Shown here piece after piece: positions 1 through 12,071 of a stretch of DNA of 64,000 nt. Every line of letters begins with the position of its first letter. Positions within the stretch are counted from its first letter, which is position 1. This DNA is from Thalassia testudinum (Eukaryota; Streptophyta; Magnoliopsida; Alismatales; Hydrocharitaceae), in contig JAZHRO010000002.1 in assembly GCA_037157565.1 (NCBI GenBank), forward strand, positions 74,450,001 to 74,514,000, written 5' to 3'. A program made the position numbers and the translations under genes. The notes under the pieces are model-generated. The model was not told the DNA's origin. It searched no databases and was given only the letters and a program-made list of their open reading frames with translations.

Positions 1-1031
1 AGAGCGGAGCAAGATGCCCTTGGGTTGGGACCCGGGGTTAGGATTGGCCACTCTACACTGACTTTTGTTGGCCCTCGCGTACATTGTACCAGGGAGAGCT
101 ACTAGTGTAGAGAGGGAGCTAGCCACCCCACGGGGCCTGGGGTTCAGCTAGTCACCCTACACCGACTTGTTAGGCCCACTGGGCAAACCGAGGTAGTCAG
201 ACGAGGGTGCGTGGACTGTGGAGAGGCGAGACCCCTGTTTGATTCTGAGGGGCTAGACCCCTATTGCTAAGAAGGCTAGGCCCTATACTATTCCGTGTTG
301 TACTTTGGGCGTACTTGCTAGTAGAAACGACTGACCACGTGCCAGTGTGGGGTAGCTACCTGTGCGCTTATCGCACGTGCCGTAGTCACTGCTACGTCTG
401 TTTGTGACCTTGGGGTGGTTGACTGGGTGTAGGATCACCACGGGGGACTCTCCCAGCCAGGAGAGCACCACGTGTGCCTTCTACTCTTCGAAAAAGATTG
501 TAATCAAGATCGTTCCCACCAGGAACATGTGAGATCAAGAAAGAAATCTGAAAGTAAACCAATGGGTGGAAAGGAATTACTTAAAATAAAATAATTGGAA
601 AAGATAAATTTACCTGTTAGCTAGTTTGGTTACCACTCTACTCAGAATTCACTGACTCCATTTTACTCATAACCCTTTACAGGTCTAGGAGTTGAGCAGC
701 CTGAGTCATTGGCTGCAGAGGGTGCTGGGCCCAGTCGAGCCTAGAAGTAGTGTCTTGCTGTTATAGTACTTCTTTTTGTTAGTGAGTTCAGATTTTGTTT
801 ACTGTTCCTGTTCTGTAATTTTGTTCTACTTTCCTATTGTGGTGGTGATATGTACTATTAGCAGCTTTTACTTCCTTACTGCTTGTACGCTTTTACTGTT
901 AGTTACCTTGCATAGTGAATGTGGTTTATTTTCCTGCTTTTCGGTTATTTCTTGTTGGATGACTGGTCTTGGGATTAGTTGAGTCGAGCTGGTCTCGGGT
1001 CTTGTAGGGATTCGAAAATCGGGTCGTATCA
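1..1031 (+). mobile_element. LTR-like segment, right end near 1031
   Basis: No coding potential is visible. The 3' part (about 700-1031) is T-rich, then runs into a stretch ending in gggattcgaaaatcgggtcg and tatca. That resembles the U5 end of Ty3/gypsy chromovirus LTRs (Tekay/Del type), which often end in a 'gggtcgt-ca' motif. The left border lies outside the window or is not recognisable, no primer-binding site follows, and no target duplication can be tested. CACTA-type subterminal sequence begins directly after it, so this could be a retroelement inserted in the CACTA element. The lineage call rests on motif resemblance only. Confidence 0.3.
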
Positions 1032-1053
1032 CGGATGTAGACCCGTGACCGAA

Positions 1054-1163
1054 GAAAGAGCTTTGGTCACGATTAATAACCATGACCAGAGGTTGGTATG
1101 GAAAAAAGAAGGTTCCTTTGGTGACGGTTCCCTAACCATCACAAAGGGTCATCGTGACCAAAG
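1054..1163. repeat. CACTA-type subterminal palindromes (left locus)
   Basis: Three imperfect palindromes built on the word TTTGGTCACG / GGTGACGGTTCC and its complement occur at about 1054-1089, 1115-1147 and 1147-1163. The same words form the array at 17541-17822 beside a recognisable CACTA terminus, and recur at 24797-24942. No terminal CACTA inverted repeat is seen to the left. This is therefore either the eroded left end of the large element or a fragment of a relative. Confidence 0.55.
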
Positions 1164-1386
1164 GAATTACCTTTCGTGACAGCTAACCAACCATCAAGAA
1201 TGATTCTCTTTGGTAAGGCTAGTAATTTTAGCTTTCTTACTAAAAATGGGCTAGTTATTGTGCACCAAGGAGGGTCTTTAACAAAATCAGATAAGAAGCA
1301 AGTATTTCCCATATGGTAATTTTTGGGAATATATGCCCAAGTCACCAGATTCTTCCTTCATGAAGGTGCTTCCAGCTATAAAAAGT

Positions 1387-2090
1387 ATGCTTTTTAGCAA
1401 TGTGTTATGGTCAGTTGGAGATGGGGAGAATATAAATATTTGGAGTGATCCATGGTTGAAGGATGAAGGGTAAAAGTCGATTAGATAGAGTATACTCCGG
1501 GAATTAAAGGTGGTAGATTTGATAAATGAACAAAATTAGAACTGGAATGAGGAAAAAATTTTAAGTACTCCAATAGACATGGGACAAGACTTTCTAATAT
1601 GGAAACCACATCCTAATGGGAAGTTCTCAGTTAAGTCTGCGTATATGACCTTGCTAAATGAAGAGGGAATCAACTCTAGTCTTACAGAGAAACAAATAGC
1701 CTATTGTAAAAAGGTTTGGAATATGAAGGATATAGCTTTGAAAACAAAGTTATTCCTCTTGGAGAGTAGTGACTGATGCTCTACCTTTAAAAGGAACATT
1801 ATTGAAAAAATTTTAGATTGAAGACTCATTGTGCTCCTTTTGTCGAATTGATAAAGAGGATTGGGTGCATATGATTAAAAATTGCCCCTTTGCAAAGGCA
1901 ATTTGGTTTTATTAGGGTATAACAGCATGGCCTGAGCAAGATGGCTGGATGGATGAGATGGAAAAATTGACTAAGCTATTCCAACTGGTAAGGCTCAAAA
2001 AAGAACTGATAGTATATTTGTTGTACCCCTTATGGATACATAGATGGAAAGTTGTGAGAGAAGGGGAGACTATTTCATTAATGGCAGTAT
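1387..2090 (+). pseudogene. LINE (non-LTR retrotransposon) remnant, C-terminal zinc-binding region
   Basis: The frame starting at 1387 reads a segment of the type WSVGDGENINIWSDPWL, the usual motif upstream of the reverse-transcriptase zinc-binding domain of plant LINEs. The same frame reopens at 1579-1776 with the typical FLIWKPHPNGKFSVKSAY and KTKLFL words of the zf-RVT family. Past 1776 a shifted frame continues with an LP-x-KGTLLKKF-type helix, paired cysteines (CSFC), a histidine, and NCPFAKAIWF near 1885-1910. Several stops and at least one frameshift make it non-functional. The reverse transcriptase and endonuclease domains are absent. It lies between the left CACTA-like palindromes and the CACTA genes, so it may have inserted into that transposon or been present before it. 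Confidence 0.75.
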
Positions 2091-2313
2091 AATTCTTAGT
2101 GTGAGGGGTATTTTATCATGTCCCTAAATCAATGCAAGATGTCAAGTAAACAATCAACATAATGCAAAGGGCATTTCAAATGAGATGCTTTTTTTTCCTG
2201 AACAGGGCACTTCAAATAAAATTCAGAAATCCAAAAATACATCAGGGAAATATATCCTTTTCTATCTTGAACTAAAAATCGACATCGAATTAAAAATAAA
2301 ATTTCATACTAAC

Positions 2314-2551
2314 CATTGTAGCATCAAATACATAAAGTTTCTCCCTTGAAGGAATGTGAATTGTCTTTGGTCGTACTTCACCCTTTAGCAGCTTGTTAAT
2401 AAGGTGAATATTGGCAAATGTAAGTTGACTTAGGATCCCATGAGTATAGCTTCGACTTTGGAACTTGTACCTGATTCCATGTTGGGTTGCCCTTTGTGAT
2501 GGCCTCATAGGTGCTTCTGAACATGTCTGGAAGGACACTGGACTGAACTAC
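2314..2551 (-). pseudogene. Aconitase (aconitate hydratase) gene fragment with internal deletion
   Basis: Read on the minus strand from 2551, an exon-like block follows an acceptor (attgcag). It encodes [10 protein letters not shown], then [11 protein letters not shown], then [11 protein letters not shown], words characteristic of plant aconitase, the [4Fe-4S] enzyme converting citrate to isocitrate. The reading then jumps, in another frame, to [15 protein letters not shown], then PKTIHIP and KLYVFDA, which lie roughly 80 residues further along in the family. It stops at a plausible donor (ATG followed by gttagt). The lost block is the one between these motifs. The junction falls on a shared 'acatt', and the deletion is not a multiple of three. 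The intact splice signals argue for capture of genomic DNA rather than a processed copy. No other aconitase exons were found nearby. Confidence 0.8.
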
Positions 2552-2653
2552 CTGCAATTAGAGATATCATGCCAAGAATGATCCTTTCAAAAAAACCTCA
2601 TTCCAAGAATGAGCTCCATCCAAAAAAATAGAACTTAAGATTTGGGTGAATTA

Positions 2654-2810
2654 CTACTGGAGCTTCCACTTGCAGCTGCATCTGCTGCTGCTATTGCTGC
2701 ATCTGCTACTGCTGCTGCTGCTTCTACATCTACTACTATTATTGCTGCATTTGATAGTACTGCTACTGCATCTGCATTTGCTGTTGCTACTACTGCATCT
2801 GGAAAGGCGA
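2654..2810. repeat. GCT/ACT trinucleotide microsatellite
   Basis: An imperfect run of tgctgctgc, tactactat and similar triplets. It keeps Ala/Ser/Thr frames open on both strands, which is a composition effect and not evidence of a gene. Confidence 0.85.
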
Positions 2811-5800
2811 CCCTTTATGGAATAAGGATGGAAAAGAAGAAAATATATATAATACCTATTAAGCTCCAAAATCTATCTATCTACTAGGAAATAGACCATT
2901 GAAAAGGAGGAGCATCTCTACTGCATCTCTACTACTGCATTGCTGAGTTGAATGCTATGAAGGAGGGTCACCACACAAGGTACTGATTGGCAGAGTCTGG
3001 AGAGCATTAGCACTGAGAATTCATTCTCAACATGAGACCAATTATCTCTTTACCAACATGTTCCTTTCTAGCCAAACTAGTAGGATAGATCAAGCTTTCT
3101 ACCTTGGATGTGGAGCTCAAGTATAAGATTTTGTTCATGGTAGTATTGTCACAAAATGCTCACAAATGAGAAGACCATTCTTTCTAAAAAAGAAAGCTAG
3201 GAGAATACAATGGCATCAAACTGAAACCAATGGAAGATAGGCACATTTAAATTTACTATTGAAAATAAACTTTTACAAGTTGATTAATTAAACTTTTAAA
3301 TTTGAATAACTGCATTATAATCTCTTGGGGCAACACTAAATATGCAATACCAAACACACCAACCCCCTCAGAAAAAAAAAGACGCTTATAGGATAGACAT
3401 GGACACATCCAACCTCAATCCTTGAATATGCTCATGGTTGAGACTTCAGCCACAGTCAATTTTTCCTTTTCTCCTAACATTTTCAGCAATTAGAAATCAC
3501 AACTTCACAAGACATCTAGCAGCCATGATTCCTTTTCCCACAAACCATGCGATCTCACAACTAGAAGTTGGTCATATGGCCAATGGGATAAGATCAAAGC
3601 AGATAGGAAGAAAATGTATTATTAAAGAGTTTTGATTGGTTGAGCTGCCAGGAAACAGGATTGACAAAGAATACTATACGGCTACTAGTTGTGCACTTAA
3701 GAATCTATGCATTTTCTGGACACATGGCTAGAATTTGATGGTAACTAGCTGCGATTGCTTTTCTTACATGCATATGCTCCCATAGCATTCAACTAATAAT
3801 CCCAAAGAATAAATTGCAAGTCTACAAATATGTGCTTATACCTCGTAAAAAAGAAAAAAGCTTATACAAGCATGAGAAGATAGTTTGTGTTAAGCATGTT
3901 ACAAAATAATTAATCGGTTAGAAGTAATTACAACATGCTTGACAGGATATAGATGGTTAATAATTACTTTCCCATGCTTCTTATCTAAAATCCCTACTCT
4001 ATGCAACAACTCTAACTAGAATACCTACCAATAGCTTTGAAGAAGAACATACTAAGTTCAATAGTAGTAAGAGGAACTGCAGCAACTCAGCAATGATCTG
4101 GTCAGCACAACAAACATTAGATTGATTCACCATACTCTGAACTTGATAGGATTCCACCAAAATCTTGCATATTTCTTTGGATTGTTATCTTGATTGAAAA
4201 GAGGATTTCAATTATGATTTCTTTTCCCAAAGACTGATCAATAATTGAAATATTAAATCAGTAATTTAACCTGGTATCAACTTGCCATATCAAGAGTAGT
4301 CATAAAAGATCCTGTGTACACTTTTGTCAACTGCAACTCTATGTTCTAGTTGAAGTTGTGTAGCTGCCTCCCGAACAGCAATCATCAACCCCATTAAGGG
4401 TGTTGCACCTAATATGTGATTTTACCAATAAAAAATATATTAAGTTCCCTATATATGGTTAAGAGATTTTAATTATGCTTTGCAGAACCTAGAAAAGAAT
4501 ACAGATGTATGATACTTTAGATTAGTTCTTGAAATAGCAAAAAACCTAGAAATTAGGAATAAAAGAAAGGGAATGTAGATGGTATATGGAAGTATAACAT
4601 AACAGCAGAAAAAATAAATTCAAAATTAGTCTGTCACATTAACTTGGAAGCAAGGTTATTGACTGGAGAAGAAAATGGAATGTAGATGGCATATGGAAGT
4701 ATATAACAAATCCATACAAAGGACAAGGATCAATAAAATAGGTTAGAGATGAAATACTTAGTTCGATAACAATCTTCAAAATTTTATACATTTAACTAAG
4801 TCTTGGGCTTTGTTTTGATCTTTTCACCTTCACTTAAAAGAATTTTAAAGCTTTCAAAGATAGATTTTACTATGAAAGTGCATCTTCTACTGTGAAAGCT
4901 ACAAGTTGAGAAATAAACTGCTAAAGCTGATAAGCCCATGAATGCAATGACAACTCACCCAGGAAAATAAAGACCACACCATCATGGTTATAATCATTGC
5001 TTGCATTTGTAAACAAAGCTCAATCATCAAACACGTATATAATTACCAACATATAGAAGTCTACAAGTGGCAGTGCAGATTATTTCCACCAGGAAACCTA
5101 TGGAAAAGGTTGTAGTTGCAGCCACTACTGTAAGAGTTAGCATCTTCTTGAAAGATGCTTCGAATGCTCTCAATCCTGTACCACATATGATAAGACTACA
5201 TATAAAATCCTGAAACCACAAGATAGTTTAGTACCTAGCAGGTGACACAACAAATCAAAAGTGTGATCAGGAATCGATGCCACTGAAATAATTTTCTAAT
5301 ACCAGAGATTAAGCTCTAAAAATTGGTAAAATAGTGTTGCACCAAGTCATTGATCAGATTTTTGCAATCACCTTCTCCATCTAGACCCTCCATAATTCCA
5401 TTCAATTAATTTCTATTTGAGCTGAGAATTTGACGACCAAAGTCACAACTCCTCAAAGGGAAGCTGAAATCCTTTTTTGTGCAACTTCTACTTATAACCA
5501 ACTTGCTTACACCTTAACAAGAGTGATTCAGAAAGTTGCAGAACTCTCACCAGCAACTAGGTTACCTACAACATTATTTCCACCAAGGATAAACTTTGTT
5601 CTTCAGCTATCAATTTCTTTGATGTTTAGGCATAACGAGTTGTATTAAAAGGCCAAAAGTTGGAAAAACCAGTTTTCCCAGTAGATTCACTTAAAGGTGA
5701 TATCATAAAATAGCAGAAATAGATATAAGCAATTTTAAGGGATAAACATAATTGGGAAGAGGTACTGATTGGCATGCAGTACCTCTTGGTCAACTTATAA

Positions 5801-8363
5801 GCTACGGTAAAGAGATAATTGAATGCATTATTGAGTTGAATTCTACAATAAACCACACAAGGTACTGATTGGCAGAGGTGCACACTCTTGGCCAAATGTG
5901 GGAATCAATAAATAGAAAGATAAAAAGCTGATATACCAAGCTATGGCCCTATAGCGATTTCAATTGTTTTCGAACAGAAAATTCAAGAAGATATAAAATA
6001 TAAGTTGGATAGATTAACAAGTAGTTTGATAGTATTCAGTGCCCGTGATAGGAGAAATTGGGATGAACTGAAAGCTCCAAATCCAAAATTGGATAGAACA
6101 CAAGTTGGAAGGTGCATTACAATTCTCATGTATGAATACTTTCTAAGGTAGAATATGGCTTGCTTTGCAATGTGCAGATGCAGTTAACAAACTAATAACA
6201 GTTCTATATAATAACACCTATGCTGGAAAACCCCCATTGAAAGCTGCAGGTTCAAGTCTCATGCCCCCTACTGATACTGCGTTGAAAATTATATGTTTCA
6301 GGAAAACAAGTTTGATGAACTTTTTAAAATTCTCCCTTAAAAGTCTCCAAAGGAGGAATATTGCTTGTTAAGATGATCAGCCTTCAACACACTCTTCCAT
6401 GCAACTTTTTCCCCAGCAACAGGTGGAAAGAGCAGAACAATTAGAAGATGGTATATAGACAGAACTTGTTTTTGCCTTCACCCTTCAAATAAACAGAACT
6501 GTGAGTTTAAAATTTGGAATTACATAAATTCAAAGCAAAAGTCCACATACAGGAGGGTGGACTTTTCAAAGAAATATATGCTTAGAAGGACCACATACAG
6601 GAGGGTGTATTTTCTAGTGAAGTTACAAAGCAAAGAGAGGTAACAAGCAACTACATGGAATTTTTTCCTTCCATTCAGATCTGTTTTGTGTCATCAATGT
6701 CACAGTTTCTGCTTCCCTCCCTCTCTGTTCTGTGTGTTTGCATGTTTGGGGGGCAGGGGAGGAAATGTCAGAGAATTTATCGCAAAGTTTTCTTAGAAAT
6801 GATCCACCCAACTTTAAAGTCTTTAACCATATCAAAGCATTCCTAGACTTACCCCCTTGAAATTCATAGGAAGATCCCCCACACTAGTTGAAAGACCCAT
6901 CCAACTTTTTGTCATGAAAAATTAAAACAACATCCATATTTAACTTCTATTCAAGATTACTGAGCTATCCTTTTTCAAAGTAATAAAAAGAATAATGTTA
7001 TGGTTCTTGGTTAACTGTAAAACTAACCTAAGTTTTACAGGTTGTAGTGACACATGAATTATTTGAGACCAACAGAGAGAACTCTGATCAAATTAAACCT
7101 TGCATCATAAATCCTGCTCTTCTTGGAGTGATGGACAAGCCTATGTGCTCATGTAAATTCAAGAACATGCCAACTGGTTAGGGTTCATGTAGAGACAAGA
7201 TAGTGTTACATGTAGAGTCATAGACATTAAGATGTGGTTAATATTAATAGATAGGGTTTCTCCACTAAAGCCAACTTGTTAGAGTTGGATGCTCTTGCAT
7301 GGCATGGGGGCCACAACAATCTAAGGTCAAGATTAAACTTTATGTTGCCCATCAATGTCTCCAAATATTGGATCATACAAACAAGCAGTAAAGGAGAAAT
7401 GAAAACAATGGTGATATAAATAGAATCTATATAGACTTGAATCATAGACCTTCATGGTAAAATGAAAAAAGCTAGTTAGTGCACAAATGATTTGCACTAT
7501 GTCAGAGACCCAACATGCATTTGCATTGTGTCAAAGAAGCTATACATTTTAGTGGTATTGGAACGAGACACATAATTTTTTAAGTTTTTAAACAAAGGAT
7601 AGGGTACATAATCAACGCAATGCGAGTCTTGACCTTTTCATTCCTGGTGACGTGTCAGATCTCCAGCCAAGGCAACCTGAGCAAGTACCTAAATGCATAA
7701 AGAAAAATGTCAAATAACCACATGAGCCAGTTTATAGTTAAGCATTTCTTTATCAAACAGATCGAGCATGAATATTACTTTAGCACTACTTGAGAGTGAA
7801 CTAATGCACAATATGACTAATCAACATACACAACTACTGGAAAACATGATCACAAAGGCAATGGAAAGTACCGAGCTCAGGGAGTTGGCTCCCTCGTCAT
7901 GCAGATAAGCAAGCCCCTGACCCATCCCAAGAATTATGTTGAATCTTTGTTTCCAGTTAGGGATCCATGTTGTTCACCTATTACGTAACTGCTACAAAAA
8001 GAACAACACCACAAATCAGAGTTTAACAAAAAAAGGTGAACGAAAGAACAAATGGTAGGTAGATCTGATACCTGAGCGCTTTATATCTTTATTATGGTTC
8101 CTGCTTAATACATTCACCACAAATGCAAACATACTGATATCATTATCTCCCAAATTCATATACTACAAATGCAAACATACTCATATCATTATTTTTCACA
8201 TTCATATGCCACAAGTGCAAATATATATTCTACCATTCATATATATATTCCATCATTTACCACTTACATGATACTCATTCATAAATAAAACGCATGTATA
8301 TATCACATGTTTTGAAATGTATACATAAAAGTAGATGTGAAAATAAAAAGAAAATCCAAGCAA
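2811..8363. other. AT-rich sequence, no recognised gene
   Basis: About 5.5 kb with only short, unrelated open frames on both strands. Two short dispersed duplications are visible. A stretch around 2940-2995 recurs near 5830-5878 (shared cacacaaggtactgattggc), and a word with gtagatgg-atatggaagtat recurs at about 4570 and 4680. The phrase ccacatacaggagggtg occurs twice near 6541 and 6593. A word resembling a CACTA terminus (caactactggaaaac, 7831) has no matching target duplication. If the palindromes at 1054-1163 mark the CACTA left end, this is sequence carried inside the transposon; otherwise it is ordinary flanking DNA. Confidence 0.5.
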
Positions 8364-10907
8364 CTATGTAGTGGCTTCTATGCCACCAGTTCCAGAACCT
8401 CTGTAGTCATCATCAGGTGGATGAGGTGGGAAGTGAAAAGAAGCATGATCTGCACCACCTCGTCCCAATGCACTTAAGCTTGCCTGAAACTGTGCCTGCA
8501 TCTATGCCTGCATCTTCTCTCGTTCATGTTGTGCTTCATGTCTCTGTCATTCTAATATATCATTTGTCTTCTCCAATTTCGATGTAACATCATTTAGTTT
8601 CTCTTGAAATGTCTCCACCTATGTCTGTAACTGTTGCAACCCTCTGAACCTCCCCATCCCTTTTTTCCATACCAACTAGTAATAGTCTCACTTGCACCAG
8701 CACTACGAACAAAACAACCATGCTTGGGGGTATAACTGTCCTAAATGCTTGCTCTGCTGTCATAGGCTGTAATGGGCTAGTCTCTGATTGCTCATCCATA
8801 TCATCACTAGAAGAATGCATCAACTCCATCATGCGACCCTACACATAGTTGAGCTTATTGTAAGTTCTCCTAAATGTTTATCACTAAGTTATTCATCACT
8901 TGTTTGAACGAGCTTACATGTCTCTCTAGATATAATTGATCAATCCAAACACGGGGGCCATAAGCATTAGACTTGCTATGACTCCTCTCATAGATCGAAA
9001 CATGATCAAGTTGTACATCGTTATGGGTATCTGACTGCATATTTGAGATGCAGTTATGAATTAAGTTATCCTAAATTTAAGCTTCTCTTATTTAAATCTC
9101 GTAACTTGTAAGTTTTATAATAGATATTATAATCAATAAGCTTTCTATTGTCAATTAAGCCGATCAAAATGTACTTACATAAGTATCCCTCAAGGTATCT
9201 ATGCTCATCCGTCCCAAGCAGTGGGTTGCAGTCGGAGCTTTCGCCCTATTAGCTTTATTTTTCTTAGCTTGCTCCTATAACAACAAATTATGGAAATTGG
9301 TACTTAATCATTTTGCTATTAGAATAGAAGTTATTAATATAAAATATTAATTACCTTCGTGTTTTCCTGAACCAAATATTCGCAGCACTCCACCCAATGA
9401 CCAGCTTGTACTCCTGATGACACGTCTCTCAGTGCATCCTCATAATTCTTACTAATAAAGAATTATTTATATATACAGAAAAGTCAACAATACCTAAAAG
9501 TAAATTGTGTTATTATGAATTCTAAATCTATGCTTATGTCTTACTTGGCTTTTAAGCTCTTCTCTTTAGCTACGAAGTGCCCTCCCTGCTGCTTGGAGAA
9601 TATATGCAGTCGTCAACTGCATTTTATATTATAATGAATAAATAGATCAAGGATTTTAAGTAAAACAAATGAATGACATAACAACAATATCATATTAATG
9701 CCCCTAGCTCACGAATGAACTCATCCTCATGTTGCTGAGGGACCTGCCTCCAATCAAAAGAACATGGGGGTATCAACAGTCTCACAAGTGTAGGGATCCT
9801 GTTATTAAAGGGTGCATAACGTGAACATCTTCTGCTACAATTTACATCAACCGTTATTCGAGTCCCTTCAGTTAATTTTCTCAATTCCAACTTCCTTGTC
9901 ATTCCCCTTGGCTTTGATTTTATACCTTCAGTAAAGAAATAGTCAAAATAAAATTGTTATAAAGAATTAATATCAAAGAAAATTAATGTGAGAATTTATA
10001 TACCATTAGACCCTGCTTGACTCTGCTCCTGAGATTGGCTCCGAGACTAACTCTATGGCTGACTATTCTGCTGAGATTGGCCATATAACTGGATCTGAGG
10101 AGGGTCTACAAACTGAGATGGTGCCTGCTGCTGGGATCGACTCTGGGGAGGGTGTAGGGGCTGAGATAGTGCTTACTACTGGGATCGACTCTGGGGAGGG
10201 TGTACGGGTTGAGCTGGTGTCCGCTGTTGGAACTGGCTCTGGGGAGGGTGTAGGGGCTGAGTTGGTGTCTGCAACTGGGATTGGCTCCGGGGAGGGTGTA
10301 GGGGTTGAGTTGGTGTCGGCTGCTGGGATTGGCTTTATGGAGGGTGTAGGGGCTGAGCTGGTGTCCGTAGCTGGGACTGGCTCCGGGGAGGGTGTAGGGG
10401 CTGAGCTGGTGTCGGCTGCTGGGACTAGCTCTGGGGAGGGTGTAGGGGTTGAGCTGGTGTCCGCTGCTGGGACTGGCTTCGGGGAGGGTGTAGGGGCTGA
10501 GCTGGTGTTCGCTGTTGGGATTATCTCTGGGGAGGGTGTAGGGGCTGAGCTAGTGTTGGCTGCTGGGACTGGCTCAGGGGAGGGTCTAAGGGCTGAGGGT
10601 ATGTGTGCCTCGGTGGAAGCTGAGAATGAGGCTGTGTATTTTGTTGAGGTTTATATTGAGGCCTAGATTTTGTAAGAGTATGAGGTAGGATCATAGCATG
10701 TCGAGTATGAGATTGAAGTCAAGTATGAGGCAGTGGCATGGGGGAAGGCAATTGGAGTTGATTGTCAAGCTGTGAGTGGTGTTGAGGTTCATGTTGGGGC
10801 TCAGGTTGGGTGTCGATGCCACCCTCATGTCCTTGGACTTGGTCATCTGGCTCAAATGAAGAGTCATCACATCTAGAATCAAGACGACGCTTTTTGTATG
10901 CCATCAA
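8364..10907 (-). pseudogene. CACTA second ORF, Ptta/En-Spm (transposase_24-like) protein, broken
   Basis: Minus-strand coding pieces run from an ATG at 10907 (MAYKKRRLDS) to a stop at 8364-8366. The order is: a basic/acidic start (10907-10719); a Pro/Gln-rich tandem repeat (10597-10118); a conserved block at 9902-9690 with GTRITVDVN, then NRIPTLVR and FDWRQVP; a block near 9460-9360 with GHWVECCEYL; one near 9290-9180 with KANRAKA and TATHCLGRMS; and an acidic C-terminus (SDDMDEQSE, 8832-8590, and the tail to 8364). The conserved blocks match the order seen in plant Ptta/En-Spm family proteins. This family is thought to bind subterminal repeats; here that role is inferred. AT-rich gaps between blocks may be introns. 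Stops lie at 10719 and inside the repeat. Confidence 0.75.
10118..10597. repeat. 48-bp tandem repeat, about 10 units
   Basis: Ten units of 48 bp, each around the word ggggagggtgtaggggctga. Read on the minus strand in the transposon frame, each unit gives a 16-residue Pro/Gln-rich module (SQSQQPTPAQPLHPPR type), interrupted by stops in a few units. Read on the plus strand the same units stay open as a Gly/Glu/Val-rich repeat for about 200 codons. The unit length is a multiple of three, so expansion preserves frame on both strands. Confidence 0.92.
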
Positions 10908-11364
10908 CTTCTTAGGTGCCGTCTACAGATAAAAAGAAATTATTAATTAAAGAAAATATAGTAGAAAATTTACTACTTAATGTGACCAACTTATTTACTC
11001 CAACTTGTTACCACTTTGTATTAAATTTCACTTTGATTATTCCAATAGAATAATTTCAATTTGATTATACTTCATGCCACTATGTATAGAAAGCACAAAC
11101 TTGAAAATAGAAAGCTTGCTCTTATATGATTCATTAAAAAAAATCATAACTTTGGTTACATGAAATAAGATAGTAGCTACAAATTATAAAAGGATGATGT
11201 CGTACTTTTTATATAATCAACTATAACGAAAGAAGTATGCTAAAGTAAGTAAAAGATCAACCTAATACAATAAGAAAACCTGTAAGGGAGAAAATATATG
11301 AAAAAAATTTTAAGAAAGAAATAATTAAACTCTACAAAATAGCTTAATTAAAAATGTTTACTTC

Positions 11365-12039
11365 AAATATCAATATCCATTGCACCATGACCTATTCCTC
11401 CATCTTGTAGCACATCTTAGTATGCTTTAGAATCAAAGTCAGGATCCTTATCATGTTCTATATCATAATAATCACGCGGCATTGTTCTTATTGGTACTAT
11501 CCAGCCATTTCTACTATTATCAGGCACGTAAAAAACTTATTCAACTTGACAAGCTAATGTAAACGGTTCAGATGCTTGAAGAATTGTACGATCCTTGTTC
11601 AAACTTATGAAACCAGTATCTTTGTCAACTTTAACACCATATCTGCTGTTAAAAATATCAAACCAGTCACACTTAAATAACACGACTCGGCAATCATGAC
11701 TATAGCTGACTTCCACAATCTTTTTGATTTTCCCATAGTAACCATCATAACCAGTTTGTATGCCATTACATTTCACAATAATGCCTGAATGTTGTGTAGC
11801 CTTCACATCATCAATTGATTGCACTCTAAATTTGAACCCATTTATTATATATCCAGAGTGATAATGTGCATGACTTAAAGGTATGTTCATCATTACATCA
11901 AAATCTTCTATCCATTGCAGATCATTGTTTTGTTTTATTTCTTGCACACGAGTTTTGAACTAGTCAATGAAGTCTTCTTCACATTTAGAAATGTGTGAAG
12001 ATTGTCAAAATTCATCGTAAAAATCCAGAATCTACTTTA

Positions 12040-12071
<32 letters not shown>

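Noticed and set aside
2642..2887. Ala/Thr-rich plus-strand frame and Ser/Cys/Arg-rich minus-strand frame
   Set aside because: Both are produced by the trinucleotide microsatellite.
7831..7860. CACTA-like left terminus (caactactggaaaac)
   Set aside because: It has an extra base relative to CACTAC, no subterminal palindromes inside it, and the preceding triplet does not match gtc at the right end.
10055..10666. 203-codon plus-strand open frame (Gly/Glu/Val repeat)
   Set aside because: It is the antisense of the Pro/Gln-rich 48-bp repeat in the minus-strand transposon protein; the real coding blocks on both sides are on the minus strand.
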